NCBI RefSeq assembly: GCF_030347965.1 | Contig: NZ_JAQIBD010000002.1 | Coordinates: 434,001 to 498,000 of the forward strand | Origin: Sulfurovum zhangzhouensis | Lineage (GTDB): Bacteria > Campylobacterota > Campylobacteria > Campylobacterales > Sulfurovaceae | DNA length: 64,000 bases | Direction of reading: 5' to 3' | In this document: one piece after another, positions 1-7,714 of the stretch | Layout: each line of letters begins with the position of its first letter | Position numbering within the stretch: the stretch's first letter is position 1 | Notes under the pieces: generated by a model | Databases searched by the model: none | Told to the model about the DNA's origin: nothing | What the model saw: only the letters and a program-made list of their open reading frames with translations | Translations under genes and position numbers: made by a program

Positions 1-360
1 GGTTCACTATCAGGATTTGATCTAATGGCTGCTTATGTAAAAGTTGAAGATAGTCCTGCAGGATTCGTAGATAATGATGCACTCTATACTAGTATGTGGA
101 ATAGCTTGGGTTCTCTTGAAGTAGGTGATGCTTTCAAAGTAGAAGCTGCAACAGAATATAATGGACTTGCTATTTCTGCAGCTTATGTATATTTTGACAA
201 CTCTGAGTATGATTATGAAGGACATGAGTTTGACCTTGTCTTAGGTTATGGAATTACTGATTGTATCTCTGTTGATGCTATCTATTCAAACACAGATGCA
301 TACATCAGTGGATTTGAAGAATCAAATGCTCTTGAACTTATCGCAACTTACAAATTCTAG
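1..360 (+). CDS. Outer-membrane porin, C-terminal part (5' end outside window)
   Basis: The frame is open from the first base, so this is the 3' end of a longer gene. The visible 119 residues are rich in alternating aromatic and polar strands (for example AAYVYFDNSEYDYEG and LVLGYGITDCISVDAIYS) and end in ...ATYKF. The terminal Phe is the classic C-terminal signal of outer-membrane beta-barrels recognised by the BAM machinery. It resembles the C-terminal third of the porin at 3269-4456, so it is probably a paralogue in the OprD-like/Campylobacterota major porin group. The specific substrate cannot be judged. A hairpin terminator follows closely. Confidence 0.75.
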   Translation, partial: GSLSGFDLMAAYVKVEDSPAGFVDNDALYTSMWNSLGSLEVGDAFKVEAATEYNGLAISAAYVYFDNSEYDYEGHEFDLVLGYGITDCISVDAIYSNTDAYISGFEESNALELIATYKF

Positions 361-390
361 TCTATTACATTTCTCTTATCTATAAGAATT

Positions 391-419
391 CCACTCTCTT
401 TATGAGAGTGGAGTTTTTT
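391..419 (+). terminator. Rho-independent terminator of the first porin gene
   Basis: CCACTCTC, loop TTTAT, GAGAGTGG form a perfect 8-bp stem at 391-410... followed by AG and a run of T. It starts about 30 bases after the porin stop codon. This is the clearest intrinsic terminator in the window. Confidence 0.85.
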
Positions 420-740
420 CAATCTCTCAACTCCTACACTATTCAATTTTTTTTATTCACTTCTCACTACGAGACAACTTTGTAAATAACTTTTAATTTA
501 TTTGATATAAAAAACATATATTAATTGATTAAAAAATAATCAATTAATATATGTTTTTCTCTTTTAGCTATATTATAATTGGATATCATGAGTATGATTC
601 ATGATACAAATTTTTTTCATTCTAATCTCCCCTTCTTTGAATACACCACTCTCCTTGAGAGTGTCCGGGGAGTACTCCCTTATCAATACTTTTTTGTGTT
701 ATAAGCTATAATATCATATCTTTTTTATTCTGTGGAAAAA
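420..740. other. Intergenic region without a gene, containing several inverted repeats
   Basis: The 502-bp gap between the porin and feoB has no convincing ORF. It holds the perfect 21-bp inverted repeat at 510-558 (separate entry), a short hairpin CACTCTC-CTT-GAGAGTG at 647-663 that echoes the porin terminator, and the perfect palindrome GGGAGTACTCCC at 668-679. A TATAAT hexamer lies at 707-712. The last part (741-862) is the feoB control region. Confidence 0.6.
510..558. repeat. Perfect 21-bp inverted repeat (long AT-rich hairpin)
   Basis: The arms 510-530 and 538-558 are exact reverse complements separated by 7 bases of A/T. The left arm begins AAAAACATATATTAATTG and the right arm ends ATATATGTTTTT. 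The A-run on one side and T-run on the other would let it act as a terminator in both directions, but it is AT-only at the base and may instead be a replication or recombination relic. Confidence 0.7.
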
Positions 741-747
741 ATATAAT

Positions 748-762
748 TGATAATTACTATCA
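748..762. promoter_or_regulatory. Fur-box-like palindrome 1 upstream of feoB
   Basis: TGATAATTACTATCA is a near-palindrome matching the TGATAA-N-TATCA core of Fur boxes. It lies about 100 bases before the feoB start and 63 bases before a second near-identical site. Its position before an iron-transport operon supports iron-dependent repression. Confidence 0.7.
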
Positions 763-810
763 TTTTAATACACTTTAAGAAAAATTCGAATATACTCCAC
801 TCCATAAAAG

Positions 811-825
811 TGATAACTATTATCA
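811..825. promoter_or_regulatory. Fur-box-like palindrome 2 upstream of feoB
   Basis: TGATAACTATTATCA matches site 1 at 13 of 15 positions. A TATACT hexamer at 791-796 lies between the two sites and could be the -10 of the feo promoter, so Fur bound at both sites would flank it. Promoter placement is inference. Confidence 0.72.
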
Positions 826-862
826 TTTCTATTTAAAATATGAAATAGTATAAGGAAAAATT

Positions 863-2986
863 GTGAAACAAATCACGGTAGCATTGGCAGGACAGCCAAA
901 TGTAGGGAAGTCATCTCTTATCAATGCCATTTCCAATGCCAAACTAAAAGTAGGAAACTTCTCAGGTGTTACGGTCGATAAGACTGAAGTAGTATTTACT
1001 ATTTGTGATGATGTCTCTTGTGAGAATTATGAGACACATATCATCGACCTTCCCGGGGCATATTCATTAACAGAATATACGATCGAAGAAAAAGTTACCA
1101 AGAGTTTTTTACAAAGTGATGAGTATGATATTATCGTCAATGTAGTCGACTCTACCAATCTCCAGAGAAATCTTATCTTTACTACACAACTACTTGAAAC
1201 AGGCAAAAAGGTAATCGTCGCACTGAATATGAGTGATGAAGCCAGAGACGAAGGTATTGAGATCGATGAAAACCAGCTCTCTAAAATCCTTGGAGTACCA
1301 TGCATCAAAACAGCCGCGTCTACCGGTGAGGGGATTGATAAGCTCAAAGAAGTTATTGTAGAAGTCTATAATCAAAAAGAAACGACTGCTAAAATAATCT
1401 ATTCTGATCCGATTGAAGAAGAGATCAGACATATTGTGAGTTTTCTTAAAGAGAAAAACTACAGATCAGAACTTCCCTATAGACACCTTGCGGTAAAACT
1501 TATTCAAGAAGATGAAGAGATGTATAAAAAAATGCATGATGAACCGATCTGGATTGAAATGTTACCGCTTGTACGCGATGCATTGGGTCATCTTTACCTA
1601 CACCACAATACAAAGGACCTTAAAGAGATCTTTGATGACGAACATTTTGCCTTTGCAAAAGGTGCAAAGATGGAGGTAATGTCTACAAAAAGTATGAAGG
1701 CAAAGAACCTTACACAAAAGATCGACAATCTTCTTATCAACAAGTTTTTGGGTATTCCCCTCTTCTTGTTTTTTATGTGGGTGCTTTTCCAGCTTACTTT
1801 TGAACTTGGTTCGATTCCAATGGACTATATCGATGCTGCCTTTTCTTGGATGGGGGATCAAGCTAAATCAACCCTTGGTGAAGGACAACTAGGTTCATTG
1901 ATAGGTGATGGTATAGTAGCCGGTGTGGGTGCAGTAATTATGTTCCTTCCTAATATCGTTATCCTTTTTATCGGTATCGCACTGCTAGAAACTACAGGAT
2001 ATATGAGCCGTGTAGCGTTCTTGCTTGATGGGTTTTTCCATAAGTTTGGACTTCATGGAAAAAGTTTTATCCCGCTGGTTACAGGTTTTGGATGTTCGGT
2101 GCCTGCATATATGGCTGCCCGTACGCTCAAAAATGAAAAGGACAGGCTTATCACACTATTTATCATCGGTTTTATGAGCTGCGGTGCAAGACTGCCGATC
2201 TATGTACTTTTTGCGGGAGCATTCTTTGCTGAAGAACAGGCCGGTAATATCCTCTTTATCATCTACATCTCAGGAGCCATCCTTGGACTAGTGATGGCTA
2301 AGATCCTGAAACTGTTTGTATTCAAAGGTGAAGATGAACCATTTGTAATGGAGATGCCGAAATACCGATCACCATCATTTAAACTTATTTGGCATACCGT
2401 TTATGGACAGGCTAGAAGTTATCTAAAAAAAGCGGGTACCTATATCCTGGCTGCATCGATACTGATCTGGTTTGCAAGTAGCTATCCAAAATATCCGGAG
2501 ATTGAACTCAGCTATCAAACCAAGGTAGAACAGACAGTCGATGAAGATCAGCAACATCAGCTTGAAAATGAACTCAAAATGACACTGCTTGAAAAAAGTT
2601 ATCTGGGTATTATAGGTCATGCAACTGAACCGGTCTTTGAACCGTTAGGCTTTGACTGGCGAATGGCAGTCGCACTTGAAACAGGTCTTGCTGCCAAAGA
2701 GGTCGTAGTGTCAACACTAGGTGTACTCTATGCATTGGGTGATGAAGTAGATGAAGGAAATGAAGGTTTGATCAAAAAGATCCGAGATAACATTCCATTT
2801 GCTTCAGCGATCGCATTTATCGTGTTTGTAATGATCTATCTGCCATGTCTGGCAGCTTCAATGGTCTTTACCAAGGAAGCTGGAGGATGGAAGTACTTGG
2901 TATATCTGTTCTTGATGACGACATTGACAGCCTGGATACTGAGCTTTATAGCTTACAATATCACAAAACTTATCATAGGAGCATAA
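863..2986 (+). CDS. feoB: Ferrous iron transporter FeoB
   Basis: This 707-residue inner-membrane protein imports Fe2+. The N-terminal G domain shows G1 GQPNVGKSS (10-18), G3 DLPG (62-65) and G4 NMSD (122-125). The membrane part carries the two Gate motifs with their conserved cysteine or glycine-rich segments (FGCSVPAYMAARTL and ALETGLAAKEVVVSTLG). The start is GTG with an AAGGA site eight bases upstream. Length fits the family. It is followed one base later by feoA, so the order is feoB-feoA, the reverse of the enterobacterial order. Two Fur-box-like sites upstream indicate iron control. Confidence 0.97.
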   Translation: MKQITVALAGQPNVGKSSLINAISNAKLKVGNFSGVTVDKTEVVFTICDDVSCENYETHIIDLPGAYSLTEYTIEEKVTKSFLQSDEYDIIVNVVDSTNLQRNLIFTTQLLETGKKVIVALNMSDEARDEGIEIDENQLSKILGVPCIKTAASTGEGIDKLKEVIVEVYNQKETTAKIIYSDPIEEEIRHIVSFLKEKNYRSELPYRHLAVKLIQEDEEMYKKMHDEPIWIEMLPLVRDALGHLYLHHNTKDLKEIFDDEHFAFAKGAKMEVMSTKSMKAKNLTQKIDNLLINKFLGIPLFLFFMWVLFQLTFELGSIPMDYIDAAFSWMGDQAKSTLGEGQLGSLIGDGIVAGVGAVIMFLPNIVILFIGIALLETTGYMSRVAFLLDGFFHKFGLHGKSFIPLVTGFGCSVPAYMAARTLKNEKDRLITLFIIGFMSCGARLPIYVLFAGAFFAEEQAGNILFIIYISGAILGLVMAKILKLFVFKGEDEPFVMEMPKYRSPSFKLIWHTVYGQARSYLKKAGTYILAASILIWFASSYPKYPEIELSYQTKVEQTVDEDQQHQLENELKMTLLEKSYLGIIGHATEPVFEPLGFDWRMAVALETGLAAKEVVVSTLGVLYALGDEVDEGNEGLIKKIRDNIPFASAIAFIVFVMIYLPCLAASMVFTKEAGGWKYLVYLFLMTTLTAWILSFIAYNITKLIIGA

Positions 2987-2987
2987 G

Positions 2988-3209
2988 ATGATTCTCACTG
3001 AACTCAAAAAAGGACAAAGTGCCACGATCGTTAAGATAGATGCCCAGCAAGCACTTAAGGACCGCCTTAAGTCTATGGGTGTATGTAAAGGTGAAGTACT
3101 GACAGTAAGAGGATGTTCTTTAGCTAAACAGACTATGGAGATCGAAATAGAGGGAACACTAGTTGCACTTAGGGCTGAAGAAGCAAAAAAAATCGAAGTA
3201 GAAAAATGA
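2988..3209 (+). CDS. feoA: FeoA, SH3-like partner of FeoB
   Basis: This 73-residue protein has the FeoA pattern: an early L..L..G..A.I layout, the central KDRLKSMGVCKGE segment and a C-terminal ...GTLVALRAEEAKKIEV strand. FeoA is a small cytosolic SH3-fold protein that supports FeoB-mediated Fe2+ uptake. It starts one base after the feoB stop codon, so the two are certainly co-transcribed and probably translationally coupled. Confidence 0.92.
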   Translation: MILTELKKGQSATIVKIDAQQALKDRLKSMGVCKGEVLTVRGCSLAKQTMEIEIEGTLVALRAEEAKKIEVEK

Positions 3210-3268
3210 TCAATAGGGATCGGCATATTAGATCCTTTTCAAATAAAAATGACGATATTAGGGAAACA

Positions 3269-4456
3269 ATGAAAAATATCGCACTAAAAATATCAATTTT
3301 AATAATAATGAGTATTAATATATATGCAGGAGAAGATATGACGCCTGTGGATCAGGCAAATGGGGAGAACTTCTCTTTTATTCAACAGGTAGATGGATAT
3401 ATAAGTACAGGATACCAAAAAACAGATATCTCTGAAGACTCTGATTATACAGATATCGCACTTGGCGGGAAACTGCATATCCAAACAGTCGCATGGAATG
3501 GAATAAGTGCCGGTACCAGCATTTATACTACCAATTCAATAAGCAAACATGAAGGGTACTTAAGCGGTGCAGGAATACCATTCTTTGACGGCAGCGGAAA
3601 CTCTTATACAATTCTTGGAGAAGTATATTTACAGGCAGTCTGGGGGGAAAATGCATTTAAGGTCGGACGGCAGGAAATCGATACACCATTTGCTGATACA
3701 GATGATATCGGCATGGTACCCAATACTTTTGAGGCAATAACTTGGATCAATAAAGATTTCAAGGACACTACGATCATACTTGCACAGGTACAAAAAATGG
3801 CAGGGGTAGATGCAGAGGCCCCTTCAGAATTCACCAACATAAATGATAATGCAGGTGCACAACTCATAGGTGTAACCTTCCAAGGAATTGAAGATCTTTC
3901 ATTGACCAGCTGGTACTACCATCTCAATGATTTTGATATAGAGGATATAACATATCTTGAAGCAAGCTATGAAGGTACGTTCAATACTTTTAGCTATGCA
4001 TTAGCCGCGCAATACGCTGCCCTTGCCTATTATTCAGATGCGGATGCTTCTGTCTATGGTATTACAGGTACTTTGGGATTTAATCCTATTGGACTTTCAT
4101 TAGGAACAGCCTATAACAAAAGTGTCAATAATGCTGCAACTAACGGTTTTGGAGGTGGACCGTATTTTACTAGTTCCGAACATCTGACACTTGCTGAGGC
4201 AGGTGTAGATGGTGATGCACTGATGTTTGTGGCTGAGTGGGATGCCGGGATAATTGGACTTAATAACCTGACATTTACTGCTGCTCATCTCACTCTGAAA
4301 GACCAAAACAATATAGAAAGTACTGAACTGGACCTGATTGCAAACTATACGTTCAATGACACACTTAATATGGATATTTTCTATAGTGATATCAATGATG
4401 AAATCAATGGGAATAAACTTTCAAATCTCAGAGTATTTGTAAATTATACCTTCTAA
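3269..4456 (+). CDS. Outer-membrane porin (OprD-like), third gene of the feo operon
   Basis: The 395-residue product starts with a signal peptide (MKNIALKISILIIMSINIYAG) and ends in ...VNYTF, with the terminal Phe of beta-barrel proteins. The stretch VGRQEIDTPFADTDDIGM followed by PNTFEA is typical of OprD-like porins of Campylobacterota. I chose the ATG at 3269 because it begins directly at the signal peptide behind an AGGG site. An upstream ATG at 3206 overlaps the feoA stop (ATGA) and would add 21 residues before the signal peptide. Lying 60 bases after feoA, the gene probably shares the Fur-controlled transcript. A role in letting Fe2+ cross the outer membrane is inference. Confidence 0.85.
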   Translation: MKNIALKISILIIMSINIYAGEDMTPVDQANGENFSFIQQVDGYISTGYQKTDISEDSDYTDIALGGKLHIQTVAWNGISAGTSIYTTNSISKHEGYLSGAGIPFFDGSGNSYTILGEVYLQAVWGENAFKVGRQEIDTPFADTDDIGMVPNTFEAITWINKDFKDTTIILAQVQKMAGVDAEAPSEFTNINDNAGAQLIGVTFQGIEDLSLTSWYYHLNDFDIEDITYLEASYEGTFNTFSYALAAQYAALAYYSDADASVYGITGTLGFNPIGLSLGTAYNKSVNNAATNGFGGGPYFTSSEHLTLAEAGVDGDALMFVAEWDAGIIGLNNLTFTAAHLTLKDQNNIESTELDLIANYTFNDTLNMDIFYSDINDEINGNKLSNLRVFVNYTF

Positions 4457-4465
4457 TATACTTGT

Positions 4466-4486
4466 GTAGGAGAGTTCTTCTCCTAC
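4466..4486 (+). terminator. Probable terminator of the feo-porin operon
   Basis: GTAGGAGA (4466-4473) pairs perfectly with TCTCCTAC (4479-4486) around a 5-base loop, ten bases after the porin stop codon. The T-rich tail is short (TTAACTTT), so efficiency may be modest. Confidence 0.6.
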
Positions 4487-4606
4487 TTAACTTTCCACAC
4501 ATTTCAAAATATCAATCCATCAATTGACATTCGGTTGAATAGAGAGAACACCTGACGTCTGAAAGGTTGAGAAGTCATCATTACATATGTGCTATCTAAT
4601 TACTTT

Positions 4607-4636
4607 TTGAATATATCACTATCTTTTTGATATAAT
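4607..4636 (+). promoter_or_regulatory. Sigma-70-type promoter of rseP-yggS
   Basis: TTGAAT at 4607-4612, an 18-base spacer and a perfect TATAAT at 4631-4636 precede the rseP start at 4665. The T-rich spacer is usual for Campylobacterota promoters. Confidence 0.65.
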
Positions 4637-4664
4637 GCGCCATTTAACCATCATTGGGAGTATT

Positions 4665-5744
4665 ATGAGCGTTATTATTGCACTGCTGGTCCTTTCTGTA
4701 CTCATATTTTTTCATGAACTTGGTCATTTTTTGGCTGCAAGATTTTTTGGTGTAAAGGTTGAAGTTTTCAGTATAGGCTTTGGAAAAAAACTGTTTACAA
4801 AAAAGATCGGTGATACACTCTGGAGTATTTCTACGATTCCTTTGGGCGGGTATGTCAAAATGAAAGGTCAAGATGACAGTGACCCTACAAAAGTGAGTTA
4901 TGACAGCGATAGCTATACGACAAAAAAACCATGGCAGCGTATCGTTATCTTACTTGCCGGACCTTTTGCAAACTTTTTTACTGCTTTTGTACTCTATTTT
5001 GCCGTTTCACAGATCGGTACACATCTAAGCCCTGTTTTCAACTATGCTAAGTATATGCCGGCAACCATAGGCAGTTTTGCCCCTGACTCTCCAGCCAAAG
5101 AGGCAGGATTGGATATCAATGACACAATTGTACAGATCAACCATATAAAGATCAAAGACTGGGAGAATATCGGTGAGGCGATACAGACAGCAGACCATAC
5201 ACTCTCACTAACGGTTATAAGAGATGGGGCATTAATGAACTTTGATTTTTCACCCGTCATACAAACTCAAAAAAATAAATTTGGTGAAGATATACAACGT
5301 AAACTTATCGGTGTAGGACCACTGGTCAATCAAGAGAAATTACATTTTTCTCTACTAGAAGGGATTCAGTTTGCATGGAATGAGACACTCTATGCTTCTA
5401 TGCTGATCTTTCAAAGTGTTGAAAAGCTTATCACTGGTGCTATCGGTGCAGATAAATTGGGAGGCATACTCACCATTGTCGATGTGACAGCCCAAGCAAG
5501 TAATATAGGGATAGTAGCCCTCTTTTTATTTACTGCACTAATTTCGGTAAACCTTGGTGTACTCAATCTACTGCCTATACCTGCACTTGATGGAGGACAC
5601 ATTATCTTCAATCTTTATGAATGGATACGCGGGAAAGCGCCAAATGAAGCAGCAATGTACTATATGACAGTAACTGGATGGGGAATTTTAATCTCTCTGA
5701 TGCTACTTGGATTGTATAATGATATCAATAGACTATTTGGATAA
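4665..5744 (+). CDS. rseP: RIP-type zinc metalloprotease RseP (site-2 protease)
   Basis: This 359-residue inner-membrane protease cuts membrane-spanning substrates such as anti-sigma factors and signal peptides. The zinc motif HELGH lies in the first transmembrane segment (residues 17-21). A PDZ domain with the GSFAPDSPAKEAGL segment occupies the middle, and the second catalytic motif NLLPIPALDGGH is near the end. The ATG at 4665 has a GGAG site in front and places HELGH as in relatives; an ORF start at 4635 lies inside the likely -10 box, so it is rejected. The yggS-type gene follows after 14 bases. Confidence 0.93.
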   Translation: MSVIIALLVLSVLIFFHELGHFLAARFFGVKVEVFSIGFGKKLFTKKIGDTLWSISTIPLGGYVKMKGQDDSDPTKVSYDSDSYTTKKPWQRIVILLAGPFANFFTAFVLYFAVSQIGTHLSPVFNYAKYMPATIGSFAPDSPAKEAGLDINDTIVQINHIKIKDWENIGEAIQTADHTLSLTVIRDGALMNFDFSPVIQTQKNKFGEDIQRKLIGVGPLVNQEKLHFSLLEGIQFAWNETLYASMLIFQSVEKLITGAIGADKLGGILTIVDVTAQASNIGIVALFLFTALISVNLGVLNLLPIPALDGGHIIFNLYEWIRGKAPNEAAMYYMTVTGWGILISLMLLGLYNDINRLFG

Positions 5745-5758
5745 CGAAGGAAAGCACA

Positions 5759-6445
5759 ATGATACTTGATAAAGAACACTTAAGAAGAAATCTTGATGAA
5801 GTAATATGGAGGATCGAAGAAGCACGTATCTCCGTCAGCGAACATCATATAGTCCAACTTGTAGGTGTGGGGAAATATACTGAAATAGAGAATATTGCTA
5901 CACTGTATGAACTTGGGCAAAGAGCTTTTGGTGAAAACCAGGTACAGCAACTGGCACAACGTATGGATGCACTTGATGAACTTCCTTTACAATGGCATAT
6001 GATCGGTTCTTTACAAAAAAACAAGATCAACAAGCTTATTGATCTTCGTCCATTCCTTCTTCAGTCACTTGACAGTATCGAACTAGCTGAAGAGCTCAAT
6101 AAGAAATTGGAAGCCAAAGCACAAAAGATGAATGCTCTCCTTCAGATCAATGCAGCGGATGAAGCAACAAAATCAGGTGTACCAACCGAACAGGCTTATG
6201 ATATCTACCAACAGATCAAAGAGAGTTGTCCAAACATCAACCTCAAAGGGGTTATGACGATCGGTGCCCACTCAGAAGATACAAAAGTGATACAAAAAAG
6301 TTTTGAAGACACCTATGCGGTCTTTGATAAAGTACAAAAAGAGGGAGCAACTATCTGTTCTATGGGGATGAGTGGTGATTTTGAACTAGCGATCAAATGC
6401 GGATCAAATCTTGTAAGAGTAGGCTCCGCACTCTTTAAGAGTTAG
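5759..6445 (+). CDS. YggS/PLPBP-family pyridoxal-phosphate-binding protein
   Basis: The 228-residue protein belongs to the PROSC/YggS family, which carries PLP on a single alanine-racemase-like barrel and maintains vitamin B6 and amino/keto-acid balance. Lys39 in LVGVGKY is the expected PLP lysine. FGENQVQQ, WHMIGSLQKNKI, GVMTIGA and the C-terminal MGMSGDFELAIKCGSNLVRVGSALF are family signatures. An AAGGA-type site precedes the ATG. It sits 14 bases after rseP and is probably its operon partner, as far as position shows. Confidence 0.92.
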   Translation: MILDKEHLRRNLDEVIWRIEEARISVSEHHIVQLVGVGKYTEIENIATLYELGQRAFGENQVQQLAQRMDALDELPLQWHMIGSLQKNKINKLIDLRPFLLQSLDSIELAEELNKKLEAKAQKMNALLQINAADEATKSGVPTEQAYDIYQQIKESCPNINLKGVMTIGAHSEDTKVIQKSFEDTYAVFDKVQKEGATICSMGMSGDFELAIKCGSNLVRVGSALFKS

Positions 6446-6451
6446 ACTCTC

Positions 6452-6874
6452 TTAACTTGCCTTTTGTTCCTGGCAATTATGACAGATACCGTAAAGGTTG
6501 ATCTGTTCACTGCTTAGAGAGAAATTCTCTTCTTTCGTCATATTTTCTATCAGCGTATCTACACTACTGATCAGCGGTTTATCTTCAACCATACCGCAGA
6601 CTGTACATACCAAATGTATATGATCGTCTTTTTTTAACTCATATTTTGATTTTTGACCTGCAACCGGTACCTCTACCAATACCTTCTTTTCAAGCATCAA
6701 AAGGATATTTTTATAAACGGTAGCAAGTGATAATGAGGCATGAATCCTTGAAACTTCTTCATAGATAGCATCAATAGTAATATGACCGTGTTTTTCGATT
6801 GTTTCTAGAATATTCATTCTTTGGAAAGTTGCTTTGAGTCCACTCTCTTTGAGCAGCGTTACATGATCTGTCAT
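6452..6874 (-). CDS. perR: Fur-family regulator, PerR-like
   Basis: The 140-residue protein has the Fur-family winged helix (recognition part LSLATVYKNI, 48-57), the metal-binding HIHLVC segment and two CxxC pairs (C90/C93 and C131/C134) for the structural zinc. PerR acts as a metal-dependent peroxide sensor and Fur as an iron sensor. The neighbouring peroxiredoxin gene makes PerR the better guess, but sequence alone does not exclude another Fur-family role. It is convergent with the yggS-type gene, six bases apart, and has a long hairpin upstream. Confidence 0.78.
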   Translation of the reverse strand: MTDHVTLLKESGLKATFQRMNILETIEKHGHITIDAIYEEVSRIHASLSLATVYKNILLMLEKKVLVEVPVAGQKSKYELKKDDHIHLVCTVCGMVEDKPLISSVDTLIENMTKEENFSLSSEQINLYGICHNCQEQKAS

Positions 6875-6898
6875 CTTGTTCCTTCAAGGCGCATCATT

Positions 6899-6976
6899 GG
6901 AAGCAATGGTTTAGCTTCTTACTCCGACTAAAAAGGGGAAGAGGGGTGCCGAAGAAGAAGCTAAAACATTACTTCC
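6899..6976. repeat. Long imperfect hairpin between peroxiredoxin and PerR-like genes
   Basis: The arms 6899-6920 and 6955-6976 match as inverted repeats at 20 of 22 positions (arm core TTTAGCTTCTT / AAGAAGCTAAA), with a 34-base purine-rich loop. It begins 25 bases upstream of the PerR-like start codon, so it falls in the 5' leader or promoter of that gene. Confidence 0.65.
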
Positions 6977-6982
6977 ACATTA

Positions 6983-7001
6983 TGTAACGTAAATGTAACG
7001 T
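6983..7001. promoter_or_regulatory. Direct repeat TGTAACGT with 11-bp period
   Basis: TGTAACGT occurs at 6983-6990 and again at 6994-7001. An 11-bp spacing places both copies on the same face of the helix, as at operators of dimeric regulators. The site is about 110 bases upstream of the PerR-like gene. The binding protein is unknown. Confidence 0.4.
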
Positions 7002-7016
7002 TAGCTATGCGCGTAT

Positions 7017-7041
7017 TATAGCTCAGCATAGCTGAGCTATA
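7017..7041. repeat. Perfect 11-bp inverted repeat just after the peroxiredoxin stop
   Basis: TATAGCTCAGC (7017-7027) and GCTGAGCTATA (7031-7041) are exact reverse complements with a 3-base loop. It starts eight bases after the peroxiredoxin stop on the minus strand. No T-run follows, so a role as transcript end-protector or attenuator is as likely as termination. Confidence 0.6.
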
Positions 7042-7048
7042 ACTTAAA

Positions 7049-7645
7049 TTATAGTTCGTTTTCGTGTTTTGCAAGATATTCTGCTACACCTGCAGTGTCA
7101 GCTTTCATACCTTCATCACCTTTTTGCCAACCAGCTGGACATACTTCACCATACTCGTTAGTAAATAGCATTGTATCAACCATTCTGATCATCTCATCGA
7201 TGTTTCTTCCAAGTGGAAGATCGTTGATCACTGCATGTCTTACTGTACCGTCTGCATCAATAAGGAAAGAACCTCTAAGTGCTACTGATTCATTAAGAAG
7301 TACATCATAATCTCTCGCAATTTGTTTATTAAGGTCTGCAACAAGCGGCATATCAACTCTACCGATTCCACCTTGATTTACAGGAGTCTCTCTCCATGCA
7401 AAGTGGCTGAACTGAGAGTCTACTGAACAACCGATTATATTGATACCTCTTTCCCTGAACTCTTTAGCTCTGTGAGAAAATGCGATGATTTCAGACGGAC
7501 AAACGAATGTAAAGTCAAGTGGGTAGAAAAATAGTACCGCACCTTTTTCACCAAGATTTTCATATAGGTTGAAATCTTCTACAATTGAACCATCTGCAAG
7601 TACAGCTGTTGCTGTAAAATCAGGAGCCTTTTTAGTTACTAGCAT
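7049..7645 (-). CDS. tsaA: 2-Cys peroxiredoxin (AhpC/TSA family)
   Basis: The 198-residue cytosolic enzyme reduces H2O2 and organic or nitrogenous peroxides using thioredoxin. The peroxidatic cysteine is C49 in DFTFVCPSE and the resolving cysteine is C169 in GEVCPAGW, as in typical 2-Cys peroxiredoxins. It lies 174 bases upstream of the PerR-like gene on the same strand, which suggests peroxide-controlled expression. A palindrome overlaps its likely transcription start. Symbol follows Helicobacter/Campylobacter usage. Confidence 0.95.
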   Translation of the reverse strand: MLVTKKAPDFTATAVLADGSIVEDFNLYENLGEKGAVLFFYPLDFTFVCPSEIIAFSHRAKEFRERGINIIGCSVDSQFSHFAWRETPVNQGGIGRVDMPLVADLNKQIARDYDVLLNESVALRGSFLIDADGTVRHAVINDLPLGRNIDEMIRMVDTMLFTNEYGEVCPAGWQKGDEGMKADTAGVAEYLAKHENEL

Positions 7646-7657
7646 TTTACTTCCTTA

Positions 7658-7677
7658 TTGATAATTTTTATTAACAA
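7658..7677. promoter_or_regulatory. Candidate PerR/Fur-type operator before the peroxiredoxin gene
   Basis: On the minus strand TTGTTAAT-AAAA-ATTATCAA is a 20-base near-palindrome (7 of 8 arm positions pair). A TAAAAT -10-like hexamer at about 7688-7683 would put transcription start at the edge of this site, where a repressor would block it. Regulator identity is inferred from the PerR-like gene nearby. Confidence 0.45.
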
Positions 7678-7714
7678 ACTAATTTTATCACAGTAAAATT
7701 AATTTTCTCTTAAT

